Part shown: piece after piece, positions 32,368 through 45,100 of the stretch
Numbering within the stretch: the first letter of the stretch is position 1
How the letters are laid out: the number at the start of each line of letters is the position of its first letter
Source: Hysterangium stoloniferum
Taxonomy: Eukaryota > Basidiomycota > Agaricomycetes > Hysterangiales > Hysterangiaceae
NCBI GenBank assembly: GCA_015178975.1
Contig: WHVD01000253.1
Location: 25,492 to 89,491 of the forward strand
Length of the DNA stretch: 64,000 nucleotides
Direction: 5' to 3'
Notes under the pieces: model-generated
Database searches by the model: none
What the model saw: only the letters and a program-made list of their open reading frames with translations
Told to the model about the DNA's origin: nothing
Made by a program: the position numbers and the translations under genes

Positions 32368-34846
32368 TCAAAGAAGATGTTGAAGGACGCTTGGAACTCC
32401 TCCCCATGCGTCCTGCGATGAACCCCCAAGGTGTAGAATAGCGTTGCCCCAGGCGAGACGCTTGGCACAAAAGGAAAGAGCGATGTCCTCCCACCTCGAA
32501 GCGTCATTGGTGGATGTCAACCCATCCAGTTTTTGGATCGATGAGACCCAACGACCGTAGGCCTTCTGGTGCATTCGAATTATGGCGTGAACACGATCAG
32601 CGGAAGCGTCAGTAATACAGGCAATGAGAGGGGGTTGAGGGTGTAGTGATGGCGGGGTAGGAGTGATGAGCGGTGTGGAGCTCATATCTCCCCCAGGGGG
32701 GATTCTTCTCGAGGTGTCCGAATCCGGCAACAGTTGCTCCAACAAGTCAATGAGGTCCACTGCAGAGTGGGTTGGTGTGTGGTCAGGAAGAACACAAGAA
32801 GAGTTGACAAGTAAGGACCGAAACATGGAGAGTTCCACCCGTTCGATATCCTCCATTAAACGCAGCTGTTCCTTAGGGTCGTTGACGCATAAATAAAATG
32901 CACTCATGCAGTCCGACAACGTGAGAGGCCCACTATACCCCTGGATATACCCTTTAAGAAGGGGGTGCCGCAGGGTTGGTCCCAGTCGCGTTAATGTGCA
33001 TCCCACAGTGAAGATGTCGGAGGGGTAATTAATGGACACGCACATCCAACTTGACTGGAAGGGATGGGAGGGGCCAGCCGTATCCTCAGAGTGGAGGGGA
33101 GAGGACGGCTGCAGTGGGGGGCTGCGAATGGGGTGGGCTGGGGGGGGGTTCATGACAAGGGGCTCATTGGCCTGAGTATCGGTTCTTTGTTTCCTTTTTG
33201 CTTTTTCGCTTAAGGGGGGAGGCTCCTCGAAGGCTTCCATTGCCAGGGGGGGTTCCTTGAAGATGTCTGTGGCTGAGAGAGGCATCTCGAGGACTTCCTC
33301 CATAGGCATTGCGAGAACCTCCGGGATAGGGTGATCAATATCCATTAATGTATCATTAGGATGCTGAATAGGGCTTCCCAGAGAAACACAAGGGGAGTAG
33401 GGAGAGGCGGGCGGTGGACTCCACGTTGTCAAGGAAGTGAGGGGAATGTTAGACACCACAGGGACCAAAGGCATCGGAGTAGAGTGGGAGGCGATGAGAA
33501 GGTCAGGTGACGTGCGGAGGGGTGAGATTGGCTGCGGTGCTGGAGAAGGCTTGGGTATGGATGAGGACTGTGATATAAGGGAATGTCCTGCGAAGAGGAG
33601 TGGTAGTGGTATAGGGGGAAGAGAAGGCAGCTCAGCGGATGGTACAAGACTTCCCGGTAACTCGGAAAAGGGTGTAAAGCGCTGTAATGTGGGTACGGAA
33701 GAGACTGGCGGAGGTGGAGGGAGATGAGAGAAACTGGATGGGGTTGCAGAGTCTGCTGGATGATACCCTCTCCAAACTCTGACGGAAGTTGGTAGCTTTC
33801 GTCGTTGGTTAGGATCACTCGTGAAGAAGTGAATGTTGTCAGGGAGTAGGAAACCTTCATGGCAGTCAGCACCGAGGTACTTGCTGTCGTAGGCGGGGTA
33901 GCGAGATTGGTCATCTTCCAAGTCAGATGAAAGATCACCGGGCCCCATCCGGTAGGTCTATTCCTGAGGTCCACGTTGTGAAGGGGGTCTGGGAGGTAGT
34001 GCAACTCCATCTCCACGTCGCAATGCAATGCTTTGTAATTTGATCCTTCGTACTTTGTCCCAATCGTAGAAGGTGACCCCATCTTTTCCTTTCCTACTTT
34101 TTTGTCCTACACTCCGAACACATGGCATGCCCCCGTCACTGCAATCCGTTTCAGCGAAATCTGTCCATTTATGACCTGAAGGGGGAGCGATGATTGAAGG
34201 ATTATCGTGCCCTTCCATTCTCCTCCATTCCTGCCGTGTCCGCCTTGAAGGGACGTTATCCCTAGCCCCCATCCTCTGCTGTCCTTCCAAGTACTCCTCT
34301 CTCCTCTTCCGTTTAAGCGTTTTCAATTCCTCCTGAACCTGCGCAGAGAAAGCCTCAGACTGCTGTTTCTTTTTGATCTCCTCTTCGGTAGAAGGGAAAA
34401 TACTACGAGAAGGTGGGGGTTTCGCTCCATGTTCCCGAGGGAGCCCCCCAAGTATTAGAGGACCATGGTGCAGCTTTTGAAATGGAGTCCGTCCGCATAG
34501 GATTCATGGACGATGAGGTCTCCTCCACACGCTCGACAGTTTCTGTTCGAGGTGATGGGGCAGAAGGAACTGTAGTTTGAGGTCGAGGTATTCTGTTAAA
34601 ATTGGGAAGTCGGGGTCTGGGAAGAGGAGCGTATGGAGTAAAGGCTGTTCCATTCCCCGAGTTGGTGGACGTTCCTGCAATGTCGCCCTGCGCAGCAGAG
34701 GGTATTGGCAAAGGCATTCCAGAATTACTCATGGAGTGCTCGACTTGTTCAGTATGAGATGGCGTGGTAGAGGTATTAATAGGTTGAGGTTGCGGTATTC
34801 CTTTGAAGTTGGGGAACTTGGGTTTGGGTTGTTGCTCCTGCGACAT
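32368..34846 (-). pseudogene. Chromovirus accessory protein ORF, copy B (broken in the middle)
   Basis: Located between the chromodomain and the 3' LTR. Three open stretches: 34846-34403 (starts with KPKFPNFKGIP, and repeats the motif as RPRLPNFNRIP), 34326-33958 (basic helical start, then KWTDFAETDCSDGGMPC, FYDW, RRIKLQSI) and 33948-32368 (526 codons). The last has SKYLGADCHEGFLLP and TSDPNQRRK, a long Pro/Ser-rich part, then a helical C-terminal part ending with LGGSSQDAWGG. The blocks are shared with copies C and D. There is no signal peptide or membrane segment, so it is not an envelope-type protein. No motif points to a known enzyme. A frameshift between 34403 and 34326 breaks the frame. 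Full length would be about 800 residues. Confidence 0.75.
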
Positions 34847-35057
34847 AGTGTACTGAGTAGAGAGGTTGACGTGGAGGGAAGAGATAGGGGAAATAAAATT
34901 TTCTTTAGCGAATTTACATATTTTATATTAATTTCAAGCTCCGTTCGGTTATTGAAGTGAAATGCTGAGGGGGAAGAAAGTGGGGGGGTAGAGCTAGAAG
35001 TAGATAAACAGTGTTGTCATCGTAAGGATGTGAAATGATAATCAAATTCGATAAATA

Positions 35058-36445
35058 GTCTTGTAAGCTCTAAGAAGAGCGGGAGCATTACGAAGGTCAT
35101 TGCCATTTAACCAAGTGTCCTCCTCCGGTCCATATCCTTTCCATCGAACCTGGAAAAGGAGTCAATTTCGATGCTTTTTGTGCCCTACTATAGCTTCTAC
35201 TTTGTACTCCTCGTCGTTATGATTGAGTTCTCGAGGGTTCTCGAGTAGCTCCCTGGATCCAAATTCCTTAGGGGAGAGGTGGTACTTTTTAAGATGGTCT
35301 CGATTAATCACTGGATGTAATTGATATTCCGAGGGAATGCGGAGTTGGAAGACTTGAGGATTGATCTTTTCCAAGACCTCAAACGGCCCTATCTGTCTTT
35401 GTATAAGTTTTCTTCCGGGTCCCTTGGCTTCGATGAGCTTGAGAGAATGGGGATTAATCAGAACATAATCTCCCTCTGAGATATCTTCCACTAATCTCCG
35501 TCTCTTGTTGTAACTGCGAGCTTGGGTTTCTTGTGCTCGTGCAATCGAATCCCGTCCTGCTTGTTGGTGATTTTCCAATTCTAAGATCCATTGGTCGGCT
35601 ACAGGGCTATCCGATAATTCTCTGGGAACCACAGGGTCGTCCCCTCCCAGACAGCTAGACATTCCTCTTGGTAAGTAGCCCATCAGCAAAAATGCCAGTG
35701 CATAGCTCGTCGAACTTTGAACCGTCGAATTGTAGGTATGAGCCACTACTTGGGTCCATTTAGACCATTCCTCCTTCGAAGAGGCGCAGTATGCTCTGAG
35801 CATTTGCTCCACAATAGCATTAGTGTTCTCCTTTTGACCATCGGTCTGAGGATGGTGGGACGAGGATACTGCAAGGGCACTTCCGTATACTTTGCAGACT
35901 TCTCTCCAGAACCTACAGGTCCACCTCTTATCTCAATCACAGATTATCCTTGAAGGCAGGCCGAAAGGAGCGGCTACTTTATTCACGAAGATTCGCGCAA
36001 ATCCTTCTGTGGATAGATCTGAAGTGGTGGGTTCACAGATTAAGAAACGTGTGAGTTTATCCACAGTGACGAAGATGGTGGAATAACCACCCTCTGTAGA
36101 AGGAGGCAATCCAGTAATCAGGTCCATCGAGACAACCTCAAACGGCCTTAGGGGTACATCCACGGGTCGAAGAGCTCCTTGTCGAGTGGAATGATCAATT
36201 TTAGTTTTCTGGCATATGTCGCAGCTGTGAGCGTACGCCATGCAGTCATGCAACATCCTCGGCCAGAAGAAACGGTCTTTCATCAGATTACAGAGCCTGT
36301 GGCCACCTGCATGAGCTCCTTCGAAAGGATTATCATGTATCAGCTTGAGTATGGTTGTCGTCATGCTGCTAGGAACACAGATTCGACTTTTCCAGTCTGA
36401 ATCTCGAAAGAACAATAGCTTATTCTTGCCGATAAAATAATGCAA
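35058..36445 (-). pseudogene. Integrase and chromodomain, copy B
   Basis: The frame runs from 36445. The zinc region has HDNPFEGAHAGGH and CDICQKTK. The core has VVSMDLITGLP (first Asp), RIICD (second Asp) and, after an in-frame TGA at 35933-35935, HHPQTDGQKEN (Glu). The C-terminal part has LAFLLMGYLPRGMSSCLGG. The chromodomain follows with YKVEAIVGHKK, an in-frame TGA, and FQVRWKGYGPEEDTWL to about 35058. Both stops sit at positions where an Arg CGA is expected, so they look like deamination products. Integrase with a C-terminal chromodomain defines the chromovirus branch of Ty3/gypsy. Confidence 0.9.
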
Positions 36446-36457
36446 AGGGGTGGCTAC

Positions 36458-37276
36458 TGTTACGACCGGACAAATCCCGCCGGACTCCGGGCACTAACTC
36501 GTACGCCCCCACGCGCTACAAGCACCAATCGTCTGTTTATAGGATTTCCCGCCCGGACTCCGTTACGTCAAGACTCGTTACGTTCGACCTCATTAAGACA
36601 CATATCAGTCACCGGACTTCCCCCGGACCCCGTCTCTGTCTATGTCCGTCTTCGTCCCACGCATCAGTCACCGGAACCCGCTTAGAATCCCGTCACCGCT
36701 CTAACCGAGCCCCGTTCCCGTTTTAGTCAAATGACCTGTCACGATTTAGGACTCCGCTCCCGCTCCATTTCCCGTTATGGGTTATGCTTTGTCACGATTC
36801 GGACTCCGCTCCGTTCCATCCCGTTCCTAACACCAATTTGGTGTTTACTATTCCCGTTTTATGTTTTGCTCGTTTTGTCTCATTATTACTGGATTCGGTA
36901 TGTCATGCATTCCACGGTCTATATAAACTGGCAGATGTTGTACATACAATCCAGTCAGAAAATTAGCTTAGATTCCCCCCAGTAATCTAATACATTTTCC
37001 TCTCTAAACCCTACTCTTATCAGACCGCTTGCACTAGTTGGAGCCCACGGGCTCCGACGCATCTATCTCTCTCGACTATCTCGATTCACGACTCACGACT
37101 CACAACCTACGACTCACAACCCACGAACCCCCACCCGGACTCCCCGGGATTCCCGTCCGCCTGTCTGAAATTGGACAATACGATCTAGCGAGGGCGCAGC
37201 CTATAAGCTGAAGCCAAGTCCTACCGGATATCCCGCGGGTTTCTCCGGAAACCCGGCCTGAGTGTGTATCCTAACA
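36458..37276 (-). repeat. Solo LTR, family 2 (copy c)
   Basis: 819 bp, inverted relative to copies a and b. Perfect duplication GCTAC (36453-36457 and 37277-37281). It separates the RNase H linker from the integrase of chromovirus copy B. Confidence 0.94.
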
Positions 37277-37281
37277 GCTAC

Positions 37282-39382
37282 CATGTTTGGAGAAATGGGA
37301 TCGGCGGCATAATAATTCCTGAAGGCGGGATCCTTCTGGTATCCATCACGAAGTTCTTTAGCATAATTTTCATCGATCTCTATAAGCAATTGTGGATTCG
37401 AGAGAGTAAAATTCACTTCATCGGTTTCATCATTTCTGGGGAGATTGTGCAAGTCCCATTTCATTTGGGGGACCTCTTCCATGGTTCTGACTGGTTCGAC
37501 TAACTTGTGATGAGTGAGAAAGACAGCTTTTTCTGCTGGTTTGTTCTCCCATAACGTCTCATTGTCATTCCGGTTATAAGAATCTGCTACAATCGGTAAA
37601 AGGTCGTCTCTCGCAGGGCTAACATAGTCCGGTACTCGAGGAAGTCTGGACAGTGGGTCAACATTGCTATGTATTTGTCCTGCTCTATGTAGGATTTCCA
37701 GACCGGGGTATGCAGCGTATACCACCCCCCATGTGGCCAGTCGACAATTAGTATTCTCGTAAGATCTGGCCCATTGTAACGCCACATGGTCAGTGATCAG
37801 AAGGATATGTTCGCCTTCAATAAAGGGCTGGAAATGGACTAATCCTTCTTTAGTGGCCAACGCTTCTCACTCTGTGGCTGAATAGTTACATTCTGCTTTC
37901 TTGAGCGTACGGCTCCAATAGGCGATAACGCGTTCGACCGTGACACTGGTGTCGTCAAAATCTGTGGCCCAGGAATCTGTCCAGGTGAATTCCGGCTCCT
38001 TGGTTTTATAACGAGTAACGGAAATGGGCACATCTCGTGATTGATCGAAGGCTGCTCATGCTTGGGCATAAATTTTCATATCCTTAAGGTCTTTAAGCGT
38101 CATTTTCTGTATTTGTTGGAGACAACATCCTAGCACGAAGTCCGAAGTGTCTGTGTATAACCGATAAGGCATACCGCTCACGGGGTGTTTCTGAGTACTG
38201 GAGCTGAGCTCAACACAACCTTGATGTCCTCAAAAGCTCGGGCATGTTCAGAATCTCAGTTCCAATGAACTCCTTTCTTCAAGAGGTTGAAAAGTGGAGC
38301 GACCATCCAGGAGTAAAATGGTATGTACGTGGAGAAGTACAGAACCATTCCTAGAAAACGTTGAAGATAGAGAGCGTCACCAATTCTAATATAGCGGCGA
38401 CCTTTTCTTGATGGGTCGAAAAGCCGAGTCTAGACACCTTATGTCCTAGTAGTAGAATCGAATTATACCCCACATAGCACTTTTTGGGTGAGAGAGTGAT
38501 TCCCGCAGCAATTATGGCTTGTAAAACCTGATCTAAATGTTCTAGATGATCGTCCCATGTCTTAGAAAAGATCACAATGTCGTCAATATAAACCAGGCAG
38601 AATATCCATAAGTAAGGTGCAAGTACGGTTTGCATAACCCTTTGGAATATAGAAGATCCATTACGAAGTCCAAAGGGCATTCTCCTGAATTGCCACAGTC
38701 CTCGATGGGATCTGAAGGCAGTCTTCAGCTTGTCTGCCTCTAACATTTCAAGTTGGGTAAAACCAGCTAGTGCATTGAAGGAAGACAAGATGTTGGAGCC
38801 CGAAAGTGCTTGCATGATGTCCGACTGGCGTGGCAGTGGGAATTCGTCGGGAACTGTTAGACTGTTCAACTTTCTATAGTCAATCACTACTCGTGGTTTC
38901 CCATTGTGATAGACGACAAAGGCTGGCGCCCCCCAAGGACTCTTGGACGGTCCGATTACTCCCTGTTGGAACCAAGTATCCATTTGTTCATCAATGACTT
39001 TCCTATTAGCTGGGGAGGTTGGGAACATTGACATTGAAATAGGTTGCGTGCCCTCTTTCAATGGGACATTGACCTTGACATCCACTTGTCCCAATTGCCC
39101 GTCCACTCTGAAGGCTAGGACATTCTTAGTTAATACCGACTCCAAGCGGGAGGAGACATCGGTAGGGATGTCAGGTCCTAAGTTAACCAGCTTATGCAGA
39201 TCTTCCACATGAAACGTTTCCGTAGTGGCAACCTCTGATGTTTTAGGACCTGCCGGGTCGAAATCGTCTGCAAGTTCCTGTTCTGGGGGCAGTCCAGAGG
39301 AGTGAGGATTGAGGACACGCTCCTCTTCTATTTTTGATAGACTCTCGACGAGATGGGCGATCTTGGTTGCCGTTGACTGCAT
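37282..39382 (-). pseudogene. Reverse transcriptase and RNase H, copy B
   Basis: From 39382 the RT domain reads GVIGPSKSPWGAPAFVV, then VIDYRKLN, MPFGLRNGSSIFQRVM and the catalytic FCLVYIDDIVIFS. A one-base loss near 38376 shifts the frame just after ILEL. RNase H is seen in pieces: ECNYSATE followed by an in-frame TGA, HILLITDHVALQWARSYENT and VDPLSRLP, then a linker to 37282. Order and spacing are normal for Ty3/gypsy. The frame upstream (39832-39458) joins in the same frame across a TGA at 39458. Confidence 0.9.
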
Positions 39383-39457
39383 CGATGCTTTCTCAGTCGA
39401 AGATCTAGGAGTCTGGGCCCATTTGTTCGCATCGTGAATTAATCCAACGGTTTCCCC

Positions 39458-41874
39458 TCATCTGATGATTCTTGGCGTCAGAGAGGGATTAGCGAGAGGT
39501 ATCGCGGCACGTTCCCTAGAGATGGCGGTGGTGGGAGCAGCTAGTATACTCCCATCGTCATTCTGCAAGATAACTCCCTTGACTATCCATTGGTCACCAA
39601 TAAGATCTCCTACAAAGATTGGTACTAATCGAGCCGATTCCGGTTCTATAGTACAATCTTGTAAGGCCTGTGTGACTCTTTCAGTACGCACTCCTTTGTC
39701 TGGTTTGGAAGTCAATTCAGGCGAGTCATTGGCTAATTCCTCAAAGGGGATCTTGCTAATTGAAAAGGTTAAAGGCTGCGGCTCCTTGGAAGAACTGGCT
39801 GAGATAGATCCTGCTCTCCCAGGCAAAATCAATCTGGAACCCAGCGGTTGGTCTCACAGTGTCCCGATCTCATAGTTCACATGAAAGTCTTCTCCAAGAA
39901 GGATCGGGATGGTCATACCTCGGACAACGTACGTTTCGGCGGTAAATTTAAGGAGTATACCGGTGTCGTCCTCGAGATAAATGGGGACATTGACGTATCC
40001 TAATACTTTGGCATTACCGGTAAGTTGTACAAGGCGCAGCTTGAGTCCTTGCTTGAGTTTAGGGCGGTCCTCTAGTTCCTTATAGAAATCCTCCGAGATT
40101 AAGGAGAGGTCAGCTCCGGCGTCCAGCCTGATTTTAATAGGATTTGAGGCTTCTGAATTCCCTACGCATCCATAGACGTGTAATGCTGAAATCCCAATAC
40201 TGGAATATCCACCCGGAGGGTCCCTTCTGCGATAGATAATAGTCGAATCCTCTTTCATAAGTCGACTGGATCGGGGGTATTGAACTCTAGGTCTTTTGCT
40301 TTCTTTTCTTGCAGCCAGTTTGACATTCCTCCTGATACGTCTACCGTTAGGTACCTTGGGAGTGGCATTTGAAATAGAGTTGTCCACTTCAGAGTCTGAC
40401 TCATCACAAGGAATTAAGTCGGGTAATTGCCCTGGGTCAAAGGGGAAGCTCTCCTCCTCCGATCCCTCTGACTCAGAGGGGTCTTCTATAACATAGGTCT
40501 GACTTATTTCCTTAGATCGGTTCGCAAATGTGTCCTCGTCGACGATTTCCTCAATGGTGGGAGGTTCAGGTCGCCATAAAACTCTCGTCTCAGTCAGACC
40601 TTCACGGTTCTGACGATGAGCACCTAGCCAGTCTCCTTTCTCGAGAAAATCATGGTCTGATATAGAAACATAAACTTGCAATGTCTCATTCTCATTCGAG
40701 GATGCTTTCATGTCTGAAACGATGTTGTCCTCTGGCTGAGGAAGGTAGACAGAAATGAAAATCGATTCCTCATCAATGTTATGTACTTGTCCCTGTACAC
40801 TTAATCCATAAACCGTTTTATAAGCCCTTTGATCCTCCGCCTCCTCCATTGGGTTCTGCATGGAGCACTTGTTAATAGAGACATAGTGTGACATCCTGCC
40901 CGCATGGGGGCAGTCAATCTTGAAATGCTCTAAACTCCCACACATCCAGCACTCCTTCAGAGGTTTGGCAATGCTTTTCTTGTCACTCCGTTCGAAAAAG
41001 AACTTGCCATGTTTCTTACCCTGTTTAGCATTCGATCTCCTAGAGACGGTTTTATCCTCGAGTTCACCGAGGAGGATGTGGCCTTGATTAGTGGGGTCGA
41101 TTTTTCCAGAGTGCTCCTCCTCATGCCAGGGATCCAACTCGTCTTGCTCGGCGATCATGACTCTGGGTTTCTGAAACCGATAATGTTCTCGATGTGTTTG
41201 AACCCAAGTGTTAATCAGAGCCTCTTGTAAATTGTTCACGTAAGTCTGTAGGCTCATGATGTTGTCGATAGGTTGTCCCTGTAGAAGATAAAGCCATTCT
41301 GTGGGCAGTGTCAGGATAAGTCTGTGCGTTTCGTCCTTCCGGTTTTGGTGGAACCCATACAAGAATCGATAGAGCTTGACCCTTCGCTGAATGTAATGAA
41401 TGGGTGTCTCATGATTATGACCGGCCTGTCGAAATTTCATGTCTTCCCATTCTAGAGCCAAGGATTCGTGCCAACGAGTTCCAAGTAATCCTTCTACGAT
41501 GCCCCAAAGAAACGATCTGTGAGATCGACTAAATTCAGTGCAATATTCACGGTCTAGGGTGCTCCACCAGATCTTAGCACCGCCGGTGAGTTGTCTTGGC
41601 AGAGTGACTCCCAACAATGTACTCATGGAGTCAGAGATCTCCGGGAGGCTCATAATATCCATGATGTAATCCAACGCCTTGGATTGAGTCCCATCGTATT
41701 CCGGAAGGTCTGACCATTTGATCTTGATGTTGTTGGTGTTAAGAGCGATCCTTTTATCCTTAGGTAAGTCATTGATAGGCACGCTGGCTCGAGGCTGCAT
41801 CGGAGTTTGAAAGGGAGAGTTAGGTACTCTACCGTGATGCCCCCCATGTCCCGAATTCCCTCCATAGCTTGAGG
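39458..41874 (-). pseudogene. Gag (capsid, zinc knuckle) and aspartic protease, copy B
   Basis: The frame enters from 47167-46947, passes the copia insertion, and continues from 41874. The capsid-like part has GGAKIWWSTLDREY and ETPIHYIQRRVKLYRF. A CCHC knuckle is CWMCGSLEHFKIDC (C-x2-C-x4-H-x4-C). The protease active site is IRLDAGADLSLIS, with ILLGEDFH later. An in-frame TGA at 39854-39856 is followed in the same frame by a linker of about 125 residues to the next TGA at 39458, and then RT. This indicates a single gag-pol frame in the intact ancestor. A Ser/Asp-rich acidic stretch lies between knuckle and protease. Confidence 0.88.
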
Positions 41875-42168
41875 TGTTGAAACAGTTGAATAACACTTTG
41901 CAGAACACCTTGGAAAGTAAACACTAAGTATATTCAACTGTAAAGACATACCTGTGAGTGTGATTGGAAAGTAAACACTAAGGAGACTTTCCCACACCCA
42001 CAGTGGATTATACTACTAGGTGCTTATCTAAGCACCTATACAGGAGGTACTGACCTAAGGTAACTCACTCAATACTGCACCTACAGTGCTGGGAAAAATA
42101 CTACAAATATCAGAAAAATATGGAGATCATAATAGACTATGTTAGAGCTGTAGTATCATACTCTAACA
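41875..42168 (-). repeat. 3' LTR of the copia element
   Basis: 294 bp, TGTTGAAACAG to ACTCTAACA. It lacks 13 bases that are present in the 5' LTR within the duplicated phrase CCTGTGAGTGTGATTGG. Confidence 0.94.
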
Positions 42169-42189
42169 CTCCCACCTGATGAGACAGCT

Positions 42190-45100
42190 CTATGCTAGTC
42201 CCAATAGTTTTCTCAAATATTCCACCTTTGGCTTAGCCAATGGTTTGGTTAATAAATCTGCAGGCATCTCTGAAGTAGGTAGATGAACCACTTTAATCTT
42301 CCCACTATCAACTTCCTGCCTTAACCAATATGTTCTCAAATCAAGATGCTTCATTTGACCATGGTGTTCAGGATCTCTGGCAACTGCCATAGCAGATTGG
42401 TTGTCAAGGTACAATGTGGATGCAGTCTTTTGAGGATATCCCAATTCCTCAAACAGGTTCCGCAACCATAATACCTCTCCACCTGCTGATACTGCTGCAA
42501 TATACTCTGCTTCAGTAGTAGAGAGAGTAACAATAGTTTGCAGTTTACTCTGTCAGCTAATGGCTCCAGTACCCATTTCAACCACATATGCACCAGTAGA
42601 TTTTCCAGTAGATTTATCACCTCCATGATCAGCATCTGAATAGGACACAAATAGTTCCTTGTCATTACTAGGGCCATAGGTCAAACCCAAGTCAAGGGTG
42701 CCTTTGAGGTAGCGGAAAAGATGTTTTACTGCTAGCCAATGAGCCTTTCCTGGATTGTGATTGAATCTAGCCAATACACCAACAGTGTAAGCAATGTCTG
42801 GACGAGTGGCAACAGCTAAATACATAAGAGACCCAACAGCATGGATGTATGGAATGTCCTTCATATATGCAATCTCCTCAGGGGACACTGGAGCCTGGTC
42901 TTTACTCAATTTCAAGTTAGGCACCATAGGTGTACTAATTGGATTGCAATCAGCAAGACCATAACGCTGTAACATGTCCAAAATGTATTGCCGCTGTGAT
43001 AGAGTAATGGTTCTCTTCTTCCTGTCCCATTCAATGCCAACACCCAATAAGTAAGTAATTGGACCAAGATCATGCAATTTGAAGTGGCTCTTTAGATCAT
43101 CTTTGAGCTTCTTGATAGCCTCCTTGGACTTAGATGTAATAGTCATGTCATCTACAAATACTGGTATAATGACTTTGACATCACCCTTTTGGAAGACCCA
43201 AATACTATGATCACATAGTACCTGTTTGAAACCCAAGCTGAGCAAGACAGCATTCAACTTCTTGTGCCAGATACGTGGTGATTGACATAAACCATAAAGT
43301 CCTTTCAAGAGAAGTAAAAACTCATCATGAGCACCTTGGTGAAAACCCTCAGGTTGTTGCAAGTACACCTCCTCTTCAAGTTCACCATTTAAGAATGCAG
43401 AAGAGATATCTATACTCTCAAGTTCCATATCCTCTAGTGCAGCTAAAGCTAGAACAGCACGTAAGGTGGCCCATTTGGCAGTAGGAGCAAAGTTATCAGT
43501 GAAGTCAAACCCTGGTCGCTGTGCATAGCCTTTGGCAACAAGACGAGCTTTGAACTTGTCAATTGAGCCATCCTTTTTACGCTTTATTACAAATACCCAA
43601 CGAGAGCCAATAGCTTTACGACCCTCAGGTAATTTGGCAAGACGAAAGGTGCCATTGTCAAGCAAAGATTGCATTTCAGCATATGCAGCATCATACCATT
43701 TGTCAGCATCAGGACTTTTCAAGGCCTCTTTGAGAGTTCTAGGTGCATTATCATTGGCACTAGCCTTGTAAGCAAACTCAAAGGCCTCATCTACAGATAT
43801 ATAACGATCTCCTTCACTGGCACCTAGAGCTTCCTCCTCAGACTCCACTGGTTGAGGAGAAGCTGGTACAGAATCCTCTGCTTCATCACTGGACTCAACT
43901 ACAGGAGTAGATTCTCTATAGTTGTGGATGTTAGCAGGGTAACACATAGGAGGAACTCTGTTTCTGGGTGGATTGCGACGTGGTTGAGGGGGAGGACTTG
44001 GTGAATGCTCAGAAGCAGAATCAGAGCTAGAGCCTGAATCAGGAGCCAAAGCATTACCCTGATCATATCCCACCTGATTTGGTTCCTGTGGAGCTCCCAC
44101 CTGAGTAGACCCAGAGGGGCCAGGAATAAACATATCAATGAATTGTTGGGTATCAGGAAAAACCTTAGGAATAGATAGTGGTGGTGGTGATGGTGTAGTC
44201 TGCTTAGATAGTCCTGGCAAAACTCTCTCATCAAAAACAGCATTATTACTGACTATAATCTTTTTAGTCAGTGGATTGTAAAATAACCAACCCTTATAAT
44301 CTGAAGGATATCCAATGAAGACACACTTTTGTGTGTGAGAGCCAAGTCCAACGCGTTGATCCTTCTGCATATGTACATAGGCAGTGGATCCAAATACCCT
44401 AAGATTTGACACATCTGGTTTTCTGCCATGGAAAGCAGTATAGGGCACAGAATGCTTAAGAGCAGTAGTAGGGGAGTGATTGCATACATAAGTAATTGCA
44501 AGAACAGCACGTCCCCAAAAAGAAGGAGGAAGGTGGGATTCAGTCAAAATTGAAGTGGACCCTTCTTCCAGTGTCCTATTAAAGCGCTCAGCCACACCAT
44601 TCTGGTGAGGCTCACTTTGGACAGTATGCTGCCGACTAATGCCAGCATTTGCAAGGAAAGCATCAAATTCCTTTGATATATACTCTCCACCCTTGTCATC
44701 CCTAAAAATCTTAATCGTCTGACCAAGTTTATTTTCAACACTAGCCTTGTATAGCTTAAAAGCCTCAAATACATCACTCTTGTTTTTGAGTAATGCAGTC
44801 ATAGCATAGCGTGAGGCATCATCAATGAAGGTTACCCAATAGCGAAACCCTTCCAGAGTTTGTGTAAGTAATGGACCATGAACATCACTATGAATGAGTG
44901 CAAGTGGTTTAGTATAGCATGTTGTCGCCATCTTATTAACCACTCTGTTCTGTTTACCAGCTAAGCAAGGTTCACAAATAGGATCTGGAGCAATCTGAGA
45001 GTCAATCTGAATACCAGTGACCAAATCCCCTGTCATAAGCTTCTTAACATCAGCATGATTCAGATGACTGAAATGACGATGCCAAAGTGTAGAGTCTAAT

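Noticed and set aside
32368..33948. Envelope-like gene after pol
   Set aside because: No signal peptide, membrane segment or Cys pattern; composition is Pro/Ser-rich and soluble.
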